This document shows positions 8,644 to 16,775 of a DNA stretch of 64,000 nucleotides, one piece after another (position 1 is the first letter of the stretch; each line of letters begins with the position of its first letter). The stretch spans positions 128,155 through 192,154 of the forward strand of contig CAYLOT010000001.1 in NCBI GenBank assembly GCA_964385405.1, read 5' to 3'. The translations under genes and the position numbers were made by a program. The notes below the pieces were generated by a model. The model did not search any database. It worked only from the letters and a program-made list of their open reading frames with translations, and had not been told where the DNA came from. This stretch comes from CAIZGX01 sp964385405. GTDB lineage: Bacteria; Bacteroidota; Bacteroidia; Flavobacteriales_D; Sanyastnellaceae.

Positions 8644-10503
8644 TTATTGCTTAATGAAAATTTGTGCGGATGTGCGATGCGCTTGAGTGACACGAACGGT
8701 ATAAATTCCTGAAGAAAAATCAGAAACATTCATTTCAATTTTTGATGCCTCCGTATTGCTTTTTTGTGAGTGAATGCGTCTGCCCGTTTCGTCGAATACT
8801 TCGATGGTTGCCGATTCTTTTTCATTCAAAAGAATGGAAAGGGATTCGGTTGCCGGATTCGGATAAATCTCAAAAGATTGACCGAATGATTGTTCGGTTA
8901 TGTTTGAAACCGGACCGAAATTCATTCGAATCATAGGGGTTCTTGTCAAGTAGAAAAGATCGGTGTTTGAATTGTTGAAACGAACCCAGGCACTCAAATC
9001 TTCTGATTTTCCTGACAATCCAATTACGGCTTGAAATGCATTGTTCGGTGAACCAACGGCAACAAGGTAAAGTCCTTGAGATAGAAACACAGGTGTGTCG
9101 AATGACAAGACTTTCATGCTTGCTTCGCCGAAGGAATTGATGTCGGCTTCTGTTACTGCAATATCTTGGGTTGTGGCAATGGCTCCGCCAATTCCAGTTG
9201 ACAGTGAGAAAGGGAAGACGGTTGCATACACAGAGCAGGGGAGTGTTGTTCCTTCGCTCATAGCAACACTTACGCTGTGAAGTTGCTGTCCAGAAGGAAG
9301 CAAATAAACTGCTCCCATTTCAAAGGGTGCGCTTGCGAATGCGTCCGAAGGAAGAAACATGGATCCTAAACTGTTTTCATCTCGAGCGTATGTAAAAGGT
9401 GTTATCTTGAAGTGAAGCGTGTCGAGGTTGTTATCCGTATTTTCATCTGTTTCGGTTTGAAGACTGTTGAAGTAAACGCTGTAATCTGAAACCGTTGGCG
9501 CCATTTGGAATTCTCCGGAAACCAAGACAGAGTCAGCACCTGGAGCCAAGGATGGTAAAACAGGAGAGGTACTTTCATACAAGAGCGCACCTGAAACGTC
9601 ATCCTTGACGCGCGCATTCAATGCGATGTTGGTTTGCGTGTTCGTTCCGAAATTAAAAACGTTGCTCTTCAAATGCACAAGCGGAGCGAATGCACTCGGA
9701 TATTGGGTGTATTCCATCATTTCGAATCCGGTGGTGTGATCCGGATTGTTGAAATCGAAATCGCCATAGGATGAATTTTCAATGAGCAAATCATTCGCAA
9801 ATCCTTGAACAAGACGAATATCGTCGAGTTGCCAGAAGTAATAGAGCCCATCGTAAACAAAACGTAATTTCACATTGCTTTGATTACCAGCATTGGCTGG
9901 CAAGGGCATGCGAACGGTTTGAGTATTTTGTGTGGTAATGCCTTGCTCAAGAATGTTGGTGTAAAGAACCTCCCAAGGACCGTTGGCAACTGAAATTTCT
10001 ACGCGTGTATTTCCCAAATAGTAGCGGATGTATTGTTCGAAAACCAATGCAACATTCTCATATCCTGTGAGGTCAATGGGTGAAGTTGTTAAGTACGCCA
10101 GGTGCGGGCCCGGAGCTTGACCCGTTCCGAAATTATCGACAGTACAAGGATTCAAATTGTTGTCCCAATAGTTTGAATCGAAGATAACAAATCCGTTTGC
10201 CGACGTGGTGCTTGCAATGGCTTCTCCTACATTTCCATCTGGAAGACACGAGCCTCTTGAACCAACGAGTTGATTGGGGTTTGTAGAAGGGCCACGATAT
10301 TCCCACACGGCAAGCGCGGGCGCGCCTGAGTTGCTCCAGGTTAGTGGTATTCCGTTTGCAAAATCTTCCGACCAAATAACGGTTTCTCTGTTTGAGGAAT
10401 TTGATGTGTTGCGAGCGTACATATATGTGCCAGGAGCTGACAGGAATTGTCCTTCCACAAAAAAAGAAAAAATGAAAAGAGTGAAAGTTAAAAAGCTTCT
10501 CAT
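8644..10503 (-). CDS. Secreted protein with jelly-roll domain and T9SS sorting domain
   Basis: Predicted secreted or surface protein of 619 residues, probably adhesive; function unknown. A signal peptide (MRSFLTFTLFIFSFFVEG) is followed by a region with the choice-of-anchor-J pattern: WSEDFANGIPLTWSNSG, VDNFGTGQAPGPHLAYLTTS, VEISVANGPWEVLY and LRFVYDGLYYFWQLDDIRLV. The end is a type A sorting domain (FEIYPNPATESLSILL, FDETGRRIHS, FSSGIYTVRV). I take the ATG at 10501-10503; an upstream TTG would add seven residues before the signal. The PPTase stop lies 1 nt upstream. Confidence 0.85.
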   Translation of the reverse strand: MRSFLTFTLFIFSFFVEGQFLSAPGTYMYARNTSNSSNRETVIWSEDFANGIPLTWSNSGAPALAVWEYRGPSTNPNQLVGSRGSCLPDGNVGEAIASTTSANGFVIFDSNYWDNNLNPCTVDNFGTGQAPGPHLAYLTTSPIDLTGYENVALVFEQYIRYYLGNTRVEISVANGPWEVLYTNILEQGITTQNTQTVRMPLPANAGNQSNVKLRFVYDGLYYFWQLDDIRLVQGFANDLLIENSSYGDFDFNNPDHTTGFEMMEYTQYPSAFAPLVHLKSNVFNFGTNTQTNIALNARVKDDVSGALLYESTSPVLPSLAPGADSVLVSGEFQMAPTVSDYSVYFNSLQTETDENTDNNLDTLHFKITPFTYARDENSLGSMFLPSDAFASAPFEMGAVYLLPSGQQLHSVSVAMSEGTTLPCSVYATVFPFSLSTGIGGAIATTQDIAVTEADINSFGEASMKVLSFDTPVFLSQGLYLVAVGSPNNAFQAVIGLSGKSEDLSAWVRFNNSNTDLFYLTRTPMIRMNFGPVSNITEQSFGQSFEIYPNPATESLSILLNEKESATIEVFDETGRRIHSQKSNTEASKIEMNVSDFSSGIYTVRVTQAHRTSAQIFIKQ

Positions 10504-10504
10504 G

Positions 10505-11092
10505 TTACTGTGTGTATACAACAAAGGTATTGTTAAGGTTTATGAGCTTTAAGGTGAAAGTGCGCGTCCCATGAACACCAGAATAGTTAGCAAGTATTTC
10601 TTCTGCATTCCAATTGATCGAGGTTACTGTTATGCTTTCTGCAAAAGGTACATCGGTTCCGAAGTATTTGAAGATGGCTTCTTTGGTGCACCAGATGGCT
10701 GTTCTTTCTTCAGTGGATTGAAATTGGTTCAACTCATCTTCGTTACAGAACTTATGCGCAATTCGATGAATACGTTCTTCAACGGTTTGAATGTCGAGCC
10801 CAATTTCTTCCTCGTGGATAATAATTCCAACAATATTCTTGTCGTGTGAAATACTTATGAATCGACCATGGCTCAAGACTGGTTTCCCGAATTCATTGTA
10901 GTGAAGTTGGTCTTCTAACTTCGCTTCCTTCAATAACAATAACGTCGCGAAACGCTCAATATCTCTCCGATTTGGAAGTTTGTTGGGAAATGGGTTTCCT
11001 GATTTTTCGGCTAAATCCATCCATGCTTCTTCTGACTCTGTTAAGTGCCAGAGGAATATATTCTTGTTCGAAGGGAGTGGCCAAAGGGGCAT
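10505..11092 (-). CDS. 4'-phosphopantetheinyl transferase superfamily protein
   Basis: Would transfer phosphopantetheine from CoA to a carrier protein. The 195 residues contain the family signature GLDIQTVEE and, about 38 residues later, WCTKEAIFKYFG, which supply the Mg-binding Asp and Glu and the KE-x3-K motif, plus FISISHDKNIVGI upstream. It is Sfp-like in layout. I start at MPLWPLPSNKN (11090-11092); the longer frame to 11182 runs over the divergent ahcY promoter. A box TACCTTAGC (11106-11114, one mismatch) is its likely promoter. It heads the six-gene run to rnhA. Confidence 0.82.
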   Translation of the reverse strand: MPLWPLPSNKNIFLWHLTESEEAWMDLAEKSGNPFPNKLPNRRDIERFATLLLLKEAKLEDQLHYNEFGKPVLSHGRFISISHDKNIVGIIIHEEEIGLDIQTVEERIHRIAHKFCNEDELNQFQSTEERTAIWCTKEAIFKYFGTDVPFAESITVTSINWNAEEILANYSGVHGTRTFTLKLINLNNTFVVYTQ

Positions 11093-11142
11093 GAAAAATC
11101 TTTTTGCTAAGGTATTCAACCTTTTGTTTAATGTTCTGTTTA

Positions 11143-11151
11143 TACCTTTGC
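11143..11151 (+). promoter_or_regulatory. -7 promoter element of ahcY
   Basis: TACCTTTGC, a perfect TAnnTTTGC match, 18 nt before the ahcY ATG. A TTTTG stretch about 17 nt upstream can serve as the -33 element. The divergent PPTase gene has a similar box at 11106-11114. Confidence 0.75.
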
Positions 11152-11169
11152 AAACTAATAATTGAAATA

Positions 11170-12486
11170 ATGAGCCAAACACTCACAAGCACAATGAACT
11201 ACAAAGTAAAAGACATGTCTCTCGCAGAGTGGGGACGTAAAGAAATTTTATTAGCTGAAGCAGAAATGCCAGGACTGATGTCCTTGCGTTCTGAGTTCGG
11301 AGCTAGCAAACCCCTAAAAGGCGCACGTATTGCGGGATGCCTACACATGACTATTCAAACTGCCGTTCTTATTGAGACGCTTGTTGAATTGGGTGCTCAA
11401 GTTTCTTGGAGCTCATGTAACATCTTCTCTACACAAGACCATGCTGCTGCTGCTATAGCTGCCGCTGGCATTCCTGTGTTTGCTTGGAAAGGCATGAACG
11501 AAGAAGAATTTGATTGGTGTATTGAACAAACGCTTCACGCTTTCGAAGGTGGAGAGGCTTTGAATATGATTTTAGACGATGGTGGTGATTTGACGAACAT
11601 GGTTTTCGATCGCTTCCCAGAATTAGCTGCTGGTATTCGAGGTATTTCTGAAGAGACTACAACGGGAGTTCTTCGCTTGTATGAGCGTGAAAAGAACGGT
11701 ACATTGATGCTTCCTGCAATCAATATCAACGACTCGGTTACTAAGAGTAAATTCGACAATAAGTACGGATGTCGTGAGTCTTTGGTAGATGCACTTCGCA
11801 GAGCTACAGACTTGATGATGGCTGGTAAAGTGGCTGTAGTTGCTGGATATGGCGATGTTGGGAAAGGATCTGCAGACTCTTTGCGCAACGCAGGTGTTCG
11901 TGTAATCGTTACTGAAATTGATCCTATCTGCGCGCTTCAAGCTGCAATGGAAGGATATGAGGTGAAGCGCATGGATACTGCTATTCCAGAAGCTGACATT
12001 GTAGTTACCGCAACAGGTAACCACCAAATTATCGTTGGAAAGCACTTCAAAGCCATGAAGCACAATGCAGTTGTTTGTAATATTGGACACTTCGACAATG
12101 AAATTGACATGGCTTGGTTGAACGAGAATTACGGTTCAACGAAAGACACCATTAAACCACAAGTAGACAAGTATACCGTAGATGGAAAGGATATCATTGT
12201 ATTGGCTGAAGGACGCTTGGTTAACTTGGGTTGTGCAACAGGGCACCCATCGTTCGTAATGAGCAACTCATTCACGAACCAAACCTTGGCTCAATTGGAA
12301 TTGTGGATGAACCATGATAAATATGAGAACAAGGTTTATGTTTTACCGAAGCACCTCGATGAGAAAGTGGCTATGTTGCACTTAGCGAAGATTGGGGTTG
12401 AGTTGGAAACATTAACTCAAAGTCAAGCAGATTACATTGGAGTGCCAGTTGCTGGTCCATTCAAGAACGATACTTACAGATATTAA
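11170..12486 (+). CDS. ahcY: Adenosylhomocysteinase
   Basis: Hydrolyses S-adenosylhomocysteine to adenosine and homocysteine with bound NAD, clearing the inhibitor of methyltransferases. The 438 residues show GCLHMTIQTAVLIETL, SSCNIFSTQDHAAAA, the NAD-binding loop VAGYGDVGKGSADSLR, VVTATGNHQI, GHFDNEID and the C-terminal DTYRY. Length and motifs are standard. The start MSQTLTSTMNYKVKDMSLAE is chosen over a longer frame that would include the promoter. A strong hairpin terminator follows, so it is monocistronic. Confidence 0.97.
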   Translation: MSQTLTSTMNYKVKDMSLAEWGRKEILLAEAEMPGLMSLRSEFGASKPLKGARIAGCLHMTIQTAVLIETLVELGAQVSWSSCNIFSTQDHAAAAIAAAGIPVFAWKGMNEEEFDWCIEQTLHAFEGGEALNMILDDGGDLTNMVFDRFPELAAGIRGISEETTTGVLRLYEREKNGTLMLPAININDSVTKSKFDNKYGCRESLVDALRRATDLMMAGKVAVVAGYGDVGKGSADSLRNAGVRVIVTEIDPICALQAAMEGYEVKRMDTAIPEADIVVTATGNHQIIVGKHFKAMKHNAVVCNIGHFDNEIDMAWLNENYGSTKDTIKPQVDKYTVDGKDIIVLAEGRLVNLGCATGHPSFVMSNSFTNQTLAQLELWMNHDKYENKVYVLPKHLDEKVAMLHLAKIGVELETLTQSQADYIGVPVAGPFKNDTYRY

Positions 12487-12508
12487 GAGATGTTTAAATA
12501 ATGAAGAG

Positions 12509-12538
12509 AGGGTTGTCGAAAGACAACCCTTTTCTTTT
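12509..12538 (+). terminator. Rho-independent terminator of ahcY
   Basis: A 9-bp perfect stem (12509-12517 with 12522-12530) closed by a GAAA tetraloop and followed by TTTCTTTT. Confidence 0.9.
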
Positions 12539-12589
12539 GCATTTTATTGAATGGAATGCCCTAGATTCGAACTGAAAAAATTATTTGCT

Positions 12590-13231
12590 ATGAAAAAAAA
12601 TTGGATTGCTCTCGTTTTGTCTGTTGTAGCCTTGGCTTCATGTTCAGTTGAAAAGCGCGTCTATCAGCCGGGCTATCATATTGAGTGGAATCATTTTGCT
12701 TCGCAAGACGTGGAGCGAGATGCTTCGCAAGACCTTTCGGAGAATCTTGAAATAGATGTTGAAAAAGTTGTTTCACAAGGTCGTTCCGAAGGTGCTTCGC
12801 AAGACCTTTCGAAGAATCTTTCGGAGAATTTGGATCTTTCGGAGAATCTTGAAATAGATGTTGAACAAGATGTTGCACAAGGTCGTTCCGAAGGTACTTC
12901 GCAAGACCTTTCGGAGAATCTTGAAATAGATGTTGAACAAGTTGTTTCACAAGGTCGTTCCGAAGGTGCTTCGCAAGACCTTCCGCAGGAACTTTCGGAG
13001 AATCTGTTAAAGAATATAGACTCAGATTTAGAAATGGTTTTGTTTATTGTCCTGGCCTTGTTTCTTCCAGCATTGACGATATTCTTATTGGAAGGATTCA
13101 GTAAGAACTTTTGGATAGCATTGTTGCTTATGGTACTTGCATTTGCTCTGCCACTTCCAATTTTCTTGAAGTTGATGATACAAGCCATTGCTACTGTTTT
13201 GGCAATAGCTGTTGTGTTTCACTATTTGTGA
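12590..13231 (+). CDS. Repeat-rich lipoprotein with Pmp3/YqaE-like membrane tail
   Basis: Function unknown. The 213 residues start with a lipoprotein signal (lipobox LASC), followed by the motif SVEKRVYQPGYHIEWNH shared with three other proteins in this window. Residues about 37-142 are a low-complexity stretch built of 4-residue units (SQDL, SENL, EIDV, SQGR, SEGA), each encoded by one 12-nt DNA repeat. The rest is hydrophobic, about three helices; VLALFLPALTIFLLEG and FWIALLLMVL resemble the Pmp3/YqaE (UPF0057) fold, an inference. It follows the ahcY terminator and meets the SDR gene tail to tail. Confidence 0.75.
   Translation: MKKNWIALVLSVVALASCSVEKRVYQPGYHIEWNHFASQDVERDASQDLSENLEIDVEKVVSQGRSEGASQDLSKNLSENLDLSENLEIDVEQDVAQGRSEGTSQDLSENLEIDVEQVVSQGRSEGASQDLPQELSENLLKNIDSDLEMVLFIVLALFLPALTIFLLEGFSKNFWIALLLMVLAFALPLPIFLKLMIQAIATVLAIAVVFHYL
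12698..13015 (+). repeat. 12-bp degenerate tandem repeat, coding array
   Basis: About 26 units of 12 nt plus one 6-nt half unit at 12830-12835, in frame inside the lipoprotein gene. Units include GCTTCGCAAGAC, CTTTCGGAGAAT, CTTGAAATAGAT, GTTGAACAAGTT, GTTTCACAAGGT and CGTTCCGAAGGT. Those six form a 72-nt higher-order repeat starting at 12722, 12794, 12896 and 12968. The unit CTTTCGAAGAAT is the reverse complement of the core in the intergenic arrays. Confidence 0.85.
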
Positions 13232-13255
13232 AGCACTCGGATTAAGTAGTAGGTC

Positions 13256-14038
13256 TTACAACGAAAGTGTTCTTCCTCCGTCAACAGGTAGGTTTATACC
13301 GTTGATGTACGCTGCCGCGGGTGAACAAAGGAATGCAATTGCATTTGCAATTTCTTCGGGTTTGGCGAGGCGTTTAAGTGGAACTTCGCTTTCCATTTCA
13401 TGCTTCACTTCTTCCGCGGTATGTCCTGTCTTTGCGGCTTTGTTATTCATGATTTGCTCCAATCTTCCTGTTGAAGTAGCCCCGGGAAGTACATTGTTGA
13501 CGGTAATTCCAAAAGCACCCAGTTCAGATGCTAAAGTCTTACTCCAATTCGCAACCGCTCCGCGAATGGTATTGCTTACACCCAAATTCGGCAGTGGTTG
13601 TTTGACTGAAGTTGAAATGACATTGACGATGCGACCATAGCCCGATTTTTTCATTCCTTCAACTACAGCTTGTGCTAAAATTTGATTGCAGATCAGGTGT
13701 GCGTTAAAAGCTTGACGAAATTCTTCAATATCTGCATCAATTGCCTTTCCTGGATTTGGTCCGCCCGTGTTGTTTACAAGAATGTTTACAGTTTGCGCTG
13801 CTGTAACTTGGTGAATCGCTTCTTTCACCGATTGAGGGTGAGAAAAATCTGCAACAGCATAGGAGTGCCTATCTGGATTTTCCAATTGTGAAACGGCGTG
13901 TTTTAAGCGCTCTTCACTGCGTGCAATTAGGATAAGTGATGCTCCTTGTTTTGCTAATTGGTTTGCGGTTGCAAAGCCAATACCTTGTGTTGCGCCGCAT
14001 ACCACAGCCTTTTTTCCTGTTAAATCTAAATTCATCAT
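13256..14038 (-). CDS. SDR-family protein lacking the YxxxK active site
   Basis: Short-chain dehydrogenase/reductase fold of 260 residues. The Rossmann NAD(P) motif is GATQGIGFATANQL, then NILVNNTGGPNPG and GRIVNVISTSVKQPLPNLG. Where classical SDRs have Tyr-x3-Lys, this protein reads GVSNTIRGAVANWSKTLA, so the catalytic Tyr and Lys are replaced, as in an SDR subgroup with an LSNxxR-like pattern. Substrate unknown. It starts at the ATG of ATGATGA, where the nadE stop TGA overlaps it, so the two are translationally coupled. Confidence 0.85.
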   Translation of the reverse strand: MMNLDLTGKKAVVCGATQGIGFATANQLAKQGASLILIARSEERLKHAVSQLENPDRHSYAVADFSHPQSVKEAIHQVTAAQTVNILVNNTGGPNPGKAIDADIEEFRQAFNAHLICNQILAQAVVEGMKKSGYGRIVNVISTSVKQPLPNLGVSNTIRGAVANWSKTLASELGAFGITVNNVLPGATSTGRLEQIMNNKAAKTGHTAEEVKHEMESEVPLKRLAKPEEIANAIAFLCSPAAAYINGINLPVDGGRTLSL

Positions 14039-14817
14039 GATCTTAAGTCGTCTGGAATTGTGCAAACCGGAATAGGTTGCATTTTATGTTGATTTTGTCT
14101 ATTCAATTTTTGATAGATTGCCAAGACTTCACCTTCACGTTTCGATAGTATTTCACCTCGATCTGTGTAGTTCATTGCCCATTCTAACTCAGGATAAGTT
14201 GCTCCTAATTGATCTTCATCGCTTCGATCATCACCGAACAATCCATCGGTAGAGGCAGCATTTAAAATGTCTTCGTGCACGCCAAGAGATTCAGCCAGCG
14301 AATAAACTTCTGTTTTGGTTAAGTCGGCAATGGGAGAAAGGTCAACCCCTCCATCTCCGTATTTCGTAAAAAATCCAACTCCGAAGTCTTCCACTTTATT
14401 TCCAGTTCCTGCAACCAGGTATCGATGTATTCCAGCGAAATAATAAAGTGTGGTCATGCGCAAACGTGCGCGAGAATTGGCCAAGCTCAAGTTGTACAAC
14501 GCTTCGTTGTCTGAGTCGGGCAAAGCCTGCACAAGCGTGTCGAACGTTTGCGTTAATTCAACACGTGTGGTGCTTACTCGTTCAAACCGATTCTCAAGGA
14601 AATCCATGTGTTGTTGTGCACGAGTCACTTGGCTTTGGGCCTGATGAATGGGCATTTCAACCAAAAGCGTGGGTTTCTCTGTCATGGCGCAAAGGGTAGA
14701 TGTAAGCGCAGAGTCAATGCCTCCGCTTACCCCAACAACGAATCCACTCATGCTGCTGGTCTCGCAGTAGTTGCGAAGCCATTTTACAATGTGATCAACA
14801 GTTTGCTTTTTTTTCAT
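14035..14817 (-). CDS. nadE: NH3-dependent NAD+ synthetase
   Basis: Makes NAD from deamido-NAD, ATP and ammonia. The 260 residues contain the PP-loop SGGIDSALT, LYNLSLANSRARLRMTTLYYF, GTGNKVEDFGVGFFTKYGDGGVDLSPIADLTKTEV with its substrate contacts, and SDEDQLGATY. There is no glutaminase domain, so free ammonia is the donor. The start is the ATG at 14815-14817. The T-tract of the upstream terminator ends directly at this ATG, leaving no evident leader or ribosome binding site. Confidence 0.93.
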   Translation of the reverse strand: MKKKQTVDHIVKWLRNYCETSSMSGFVVGVSGGIDSALTSTLCAMTEKPTLLVEMPIHQAQSQVTRAQQHMDFLENRFERVSTTRVELTQTFDTLVQALPDSDNEALYNLSLANSRARLRMTTLYYFAGIHRYLVAGTGNKVEDFGVGFFTKYGDGGVDLSPIADLTKTEVYSLAESLGVHEDILNAASTDGLFGDDRSDEDQLGATYPELEWAMNYTDRGEILSKREGEVLAIYQKLNRQNQHKMQPIPVCTIPDDLRS

Positions 14818-14851
14818 AAAAAAAATCCCGAACCTCAAAGGTACGGGATTT
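14818..14851 (-). terminator. Terminator between the outer-membrane barrel gene and nadE
   Basis: Stem AAATCCCG (14823-14830) with CGGGATTT (14844-14851), extended by ACC/GGT across an A-A mismatch, loop TCAAA. On the minus strand it runs into eight T residues (14825-14818) that touch the nadE ATG. Confidence 0.8.
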
Positions 14852-14871
14852 ATAAAGTGAACGAGATTCCT

Positions 14872-15696
14872 TTAAAACAAAATGCCTATGTTCAATTCTA
14901 CATAATTTGGAAGCCCCGATAATTCAAAGGTCTGTGGTGTATTGTTTGTGTCGTCGTTGAATACAGGAGAGTTGGTATCTTTATCTGCAGCAACACCAGT
15001 TCCTCTCAACACATCGGTAAATCCATTTTGGAAAGTCAATCCAGCCAACAGACTGGTATTGCCGGAAAGATTGTATTCAATACCTGCGGCGAAAATCAAA
15101 TTCGAAGAGAAAATGTTTACGTCGTTTTGGATGTCATTCGATGGTTTATTGGTATTGACTCTGTTAGATTTTTCCCAATTGAATGTATTCTTATCTTGGT
15201 AGTAGAGGTAATCGATTTGGTCGTTGCTAATTGCCTTTCGATTGATATTCAATCCCACTCCGAATTGGCCCCAATAAGTGATGTATCCAATTTCATTCGT
15301 TTTCATTTTAAAGGTTAATGGAACCTGAATGTATTGTAAGCGAAGATCGCGTTCAATCAATCCTATTTGTTTCATGTTCGTGAGCTCCGCTCCGGTTGCG
15401 TCGTAATCGGTCCCTGTGTATTGCGCGAAATAGGAATACGTGCTGCCGGTGTTGTTAATGTTTACCCCCGTTCCAATAGCGTAATTCTCTGCGAAGAAAA
15501 TATCGAAGTTCAAACCATAACCGAAGTGAAGCGATTTTTCGCCTACCGTCATATTGCTATTGTCACTCGCTAGCCAAGAGACGTTCGGAGAAACTTTAAA
15601 GCCCAAGCGGAATTTGTTGGTTGGAGTTTTTGTAGTCTGCGCAAATGACAAGCTTGTCAACAAGCTGCACAGAATTAAGATGTTTATTTTTTTCAT
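14872..15696 (-). CDS. Outer-membrane beta-barrel protein (PorT-like)
   Basis: Predicted outer-membrane protein of 274 residues. A signal peptide (MKKINILILCSLLTSLSFAQ) is followed by alternating hydrophobic strands ending in aromatic residues: FRLGFKVSPNVSWL, FGYGLNFDIFFAENYAIGTG, YIQVPLTFKMKTNEIGYITY, WGQFGVGLNINRKA, LIFAAGIEYNLSGNTSLLAGL. It ends VELNIGILF, a typical C-terminal strand. It matches the outer_membrane_beta-barrel domain that includes PorT of the type IX system; whether it is PorT itself cannot be decided here. Its own terminator lies just downstream. Confidence 0.8.
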   Translation of the reverse strand: MKKINILILCSLLTSLSFAQTTKTPTNKFRLGFKVSPNVSWLASDNSNMTVGEKSLHFGYGLNFDIFFAENYAIGTGVNINNTGSTYSYFAQYTGTDYDATGAELTNMKQIGLIERDLRLQYIQVPLTFKMKTNEIGYITYWGQFGVGLNINRKAISNDQIDYLYYQDKNTFNWEKSNRVNTNKPSNDIQNDVNIFSSNLIFAAGIEYNLSGNTSLLAGLTFQNGFTDVLRGTGVAADKDTNSPVFNDDTNNTPQTFELSGLPNYVELNIGILF

Positions 15697-15717
15697 ATCA
15701 ATGTCTTTTTTAATGAC

Positions 15718-15725
15718 TTTTGCAA
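15718..15725. promoter_or_regulatory. Shared divergent -7 core between the barrel gene and gldB
   Basis: The palindrome TTTGCAAA gives GACTTTTGC towards gldB (ATG 8 nt later) and GTTATTTGC towards the barrel gene. Both are imperfect TAnnTTTG matches, so this is tentative. Confidence 0.4.
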
Positions 15726-15731
15726 ATAACT

Positions 15732-16775
15732 ATGCCAAAGCTAACGAATTCCTATCTTCTAGTGTTGTCTATTTTGTTGACAATGCTCTGTTACTCTTGC
15801 GGTGAGGCTGACAAGCATAAAGATATTGATGTTGAAACAGAAGGTAAAACCTTGAATCCACTCCGTTTCGATCAAGATTTTTTTAGCTGCGATTGGAACA
15901 ACACCGAGTCAGTTGCAAGTCTGAAATCGAAGTATGGTGGTTTCTATTGTTTGTATGTTGAACGAATTCTGCATGCAGGTGCATGCGACAGCATTTCAAC
16001 ATTGAAGATGATTCAAGGATTTGTTTCGCATCCCGATTTTCAAGATTTGAAATCAGAGATTCAAAAGAACTATCCGCAAGAAAGGCTGGATTCTCTTTAC
16101 GAAAAAATACTTGTGTCTTCGTTGCGACTGCAGACGTTGATTCCAAATATGAAACTGCCACAGTTGATTTGGATGAATTCCGGATTCAATATTGGAGCCT
16201 ACAGCACCGATGATTATTTGGCTGTTGGCTTGGATTTTTATTTGGGACAAAACAGTCGTATTACAAAGTCGGTTCCATTTCCGCAATATCAGAAAGAAGA
16301 TATGACACGCGCGCAGTTGGTGCCCAATGCAATTAAGAATTTGGCATACTACTACTTATTAAAAGCAGATACTGTTCAGCACGAAAATGATATGTTGTCT
16401 GAAATGATATTCCATGGAAAGGCGCACTACCTTACCTGGTTGGCATTTGAAGAAATTCACGATTCTACCTTAATGGCGTGGACTGCCGAGCAATATTCTT
16501 GGACACAGGGGCATCAGTTAAATGTGTGGAAGGAAATAGCCAGACAAGAAGTATTGTTCTCTAAGAATAGAGTTGAAGTGCAACGCTGGTTTGAATATGC
16601 GCCATTTACCAATGCTGAAAATGTTCCGCAGGAAAGCGCTCCGCAGTTGGGGGTGTTTATGGGTTTCCAGATGGTGAAGAGTTACATGGAAAAACATCCG
16701 GAAGTTTCTGTTGAGCAAATGCTGAAAGAAGACAACGCACAGAAAATATTACAAGCTTATAAACCGAATTTATGA
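15732..16775 (+). CDS. gldB: Gliding motility lipoprotein GldB
   Basis: Lipoprotein needed for gliding in Flavobacteriia, thought to support the T9SS/gliding machinery at the cell envelope. The 347 residues start with a lipoprotein signal (lipobox YSC, Cys near residue 23), then the family pattern: LNPLRFDQDFFSCDWNN, KYGGFYCLYVERIL, NSGFNIGAYSTDDYLAVGLD, FYLGQNSRITKSVPFPQYQ and WFEYAPFTNAENVPQESAPQ. I start at MPKLTNSYLL. It overlaps gldC by 4 nt (ATGA). In many relatives nadE lies in the same strand beside gldB; here the barrel gene separates them and nadE is inverted. Confidence 0.9.
   Translation: MPKLTNSYLLVLSILLTMLCYSCGEADKHKDIDVETEGKTLNPLRFDQDFFSCDWNNTESVASLKSKYGGFYCLYVERILHAGACDSISTLKMIQGFVSHPDFQDLKSEIQKNYPQERLDSLYEKILVSSLRLQTLIPNMKLPQLIWMNSGFNIGAYSTDDYLAVGLDFYLGQNSRITKSVPFPQYQKEDMTRAQLVPNAIKNLAYYYLLKADTVQHENDMLSEMIFHGKAHYLTWLAFEEIHDSTLMAWTAEQYSWTQGHQLNVWKEIARQEVLFSKNRVEVQRWFEYAPFTNAENVPQESAPQLGVFMGFQMVKSYMEKHPEVSVEQMLKEDNAQKILQAYKPNL

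Noticed and set aside
12588..13188. Minus-strand frames of 120 and 165 codons over the repeat array (SERSCE-type repeats)
   Set aside because: They exist only because the 12-nt repeat has few stops in any frame; they lack a plausible start or promoter and lie antisense to the lipoprotein gene.
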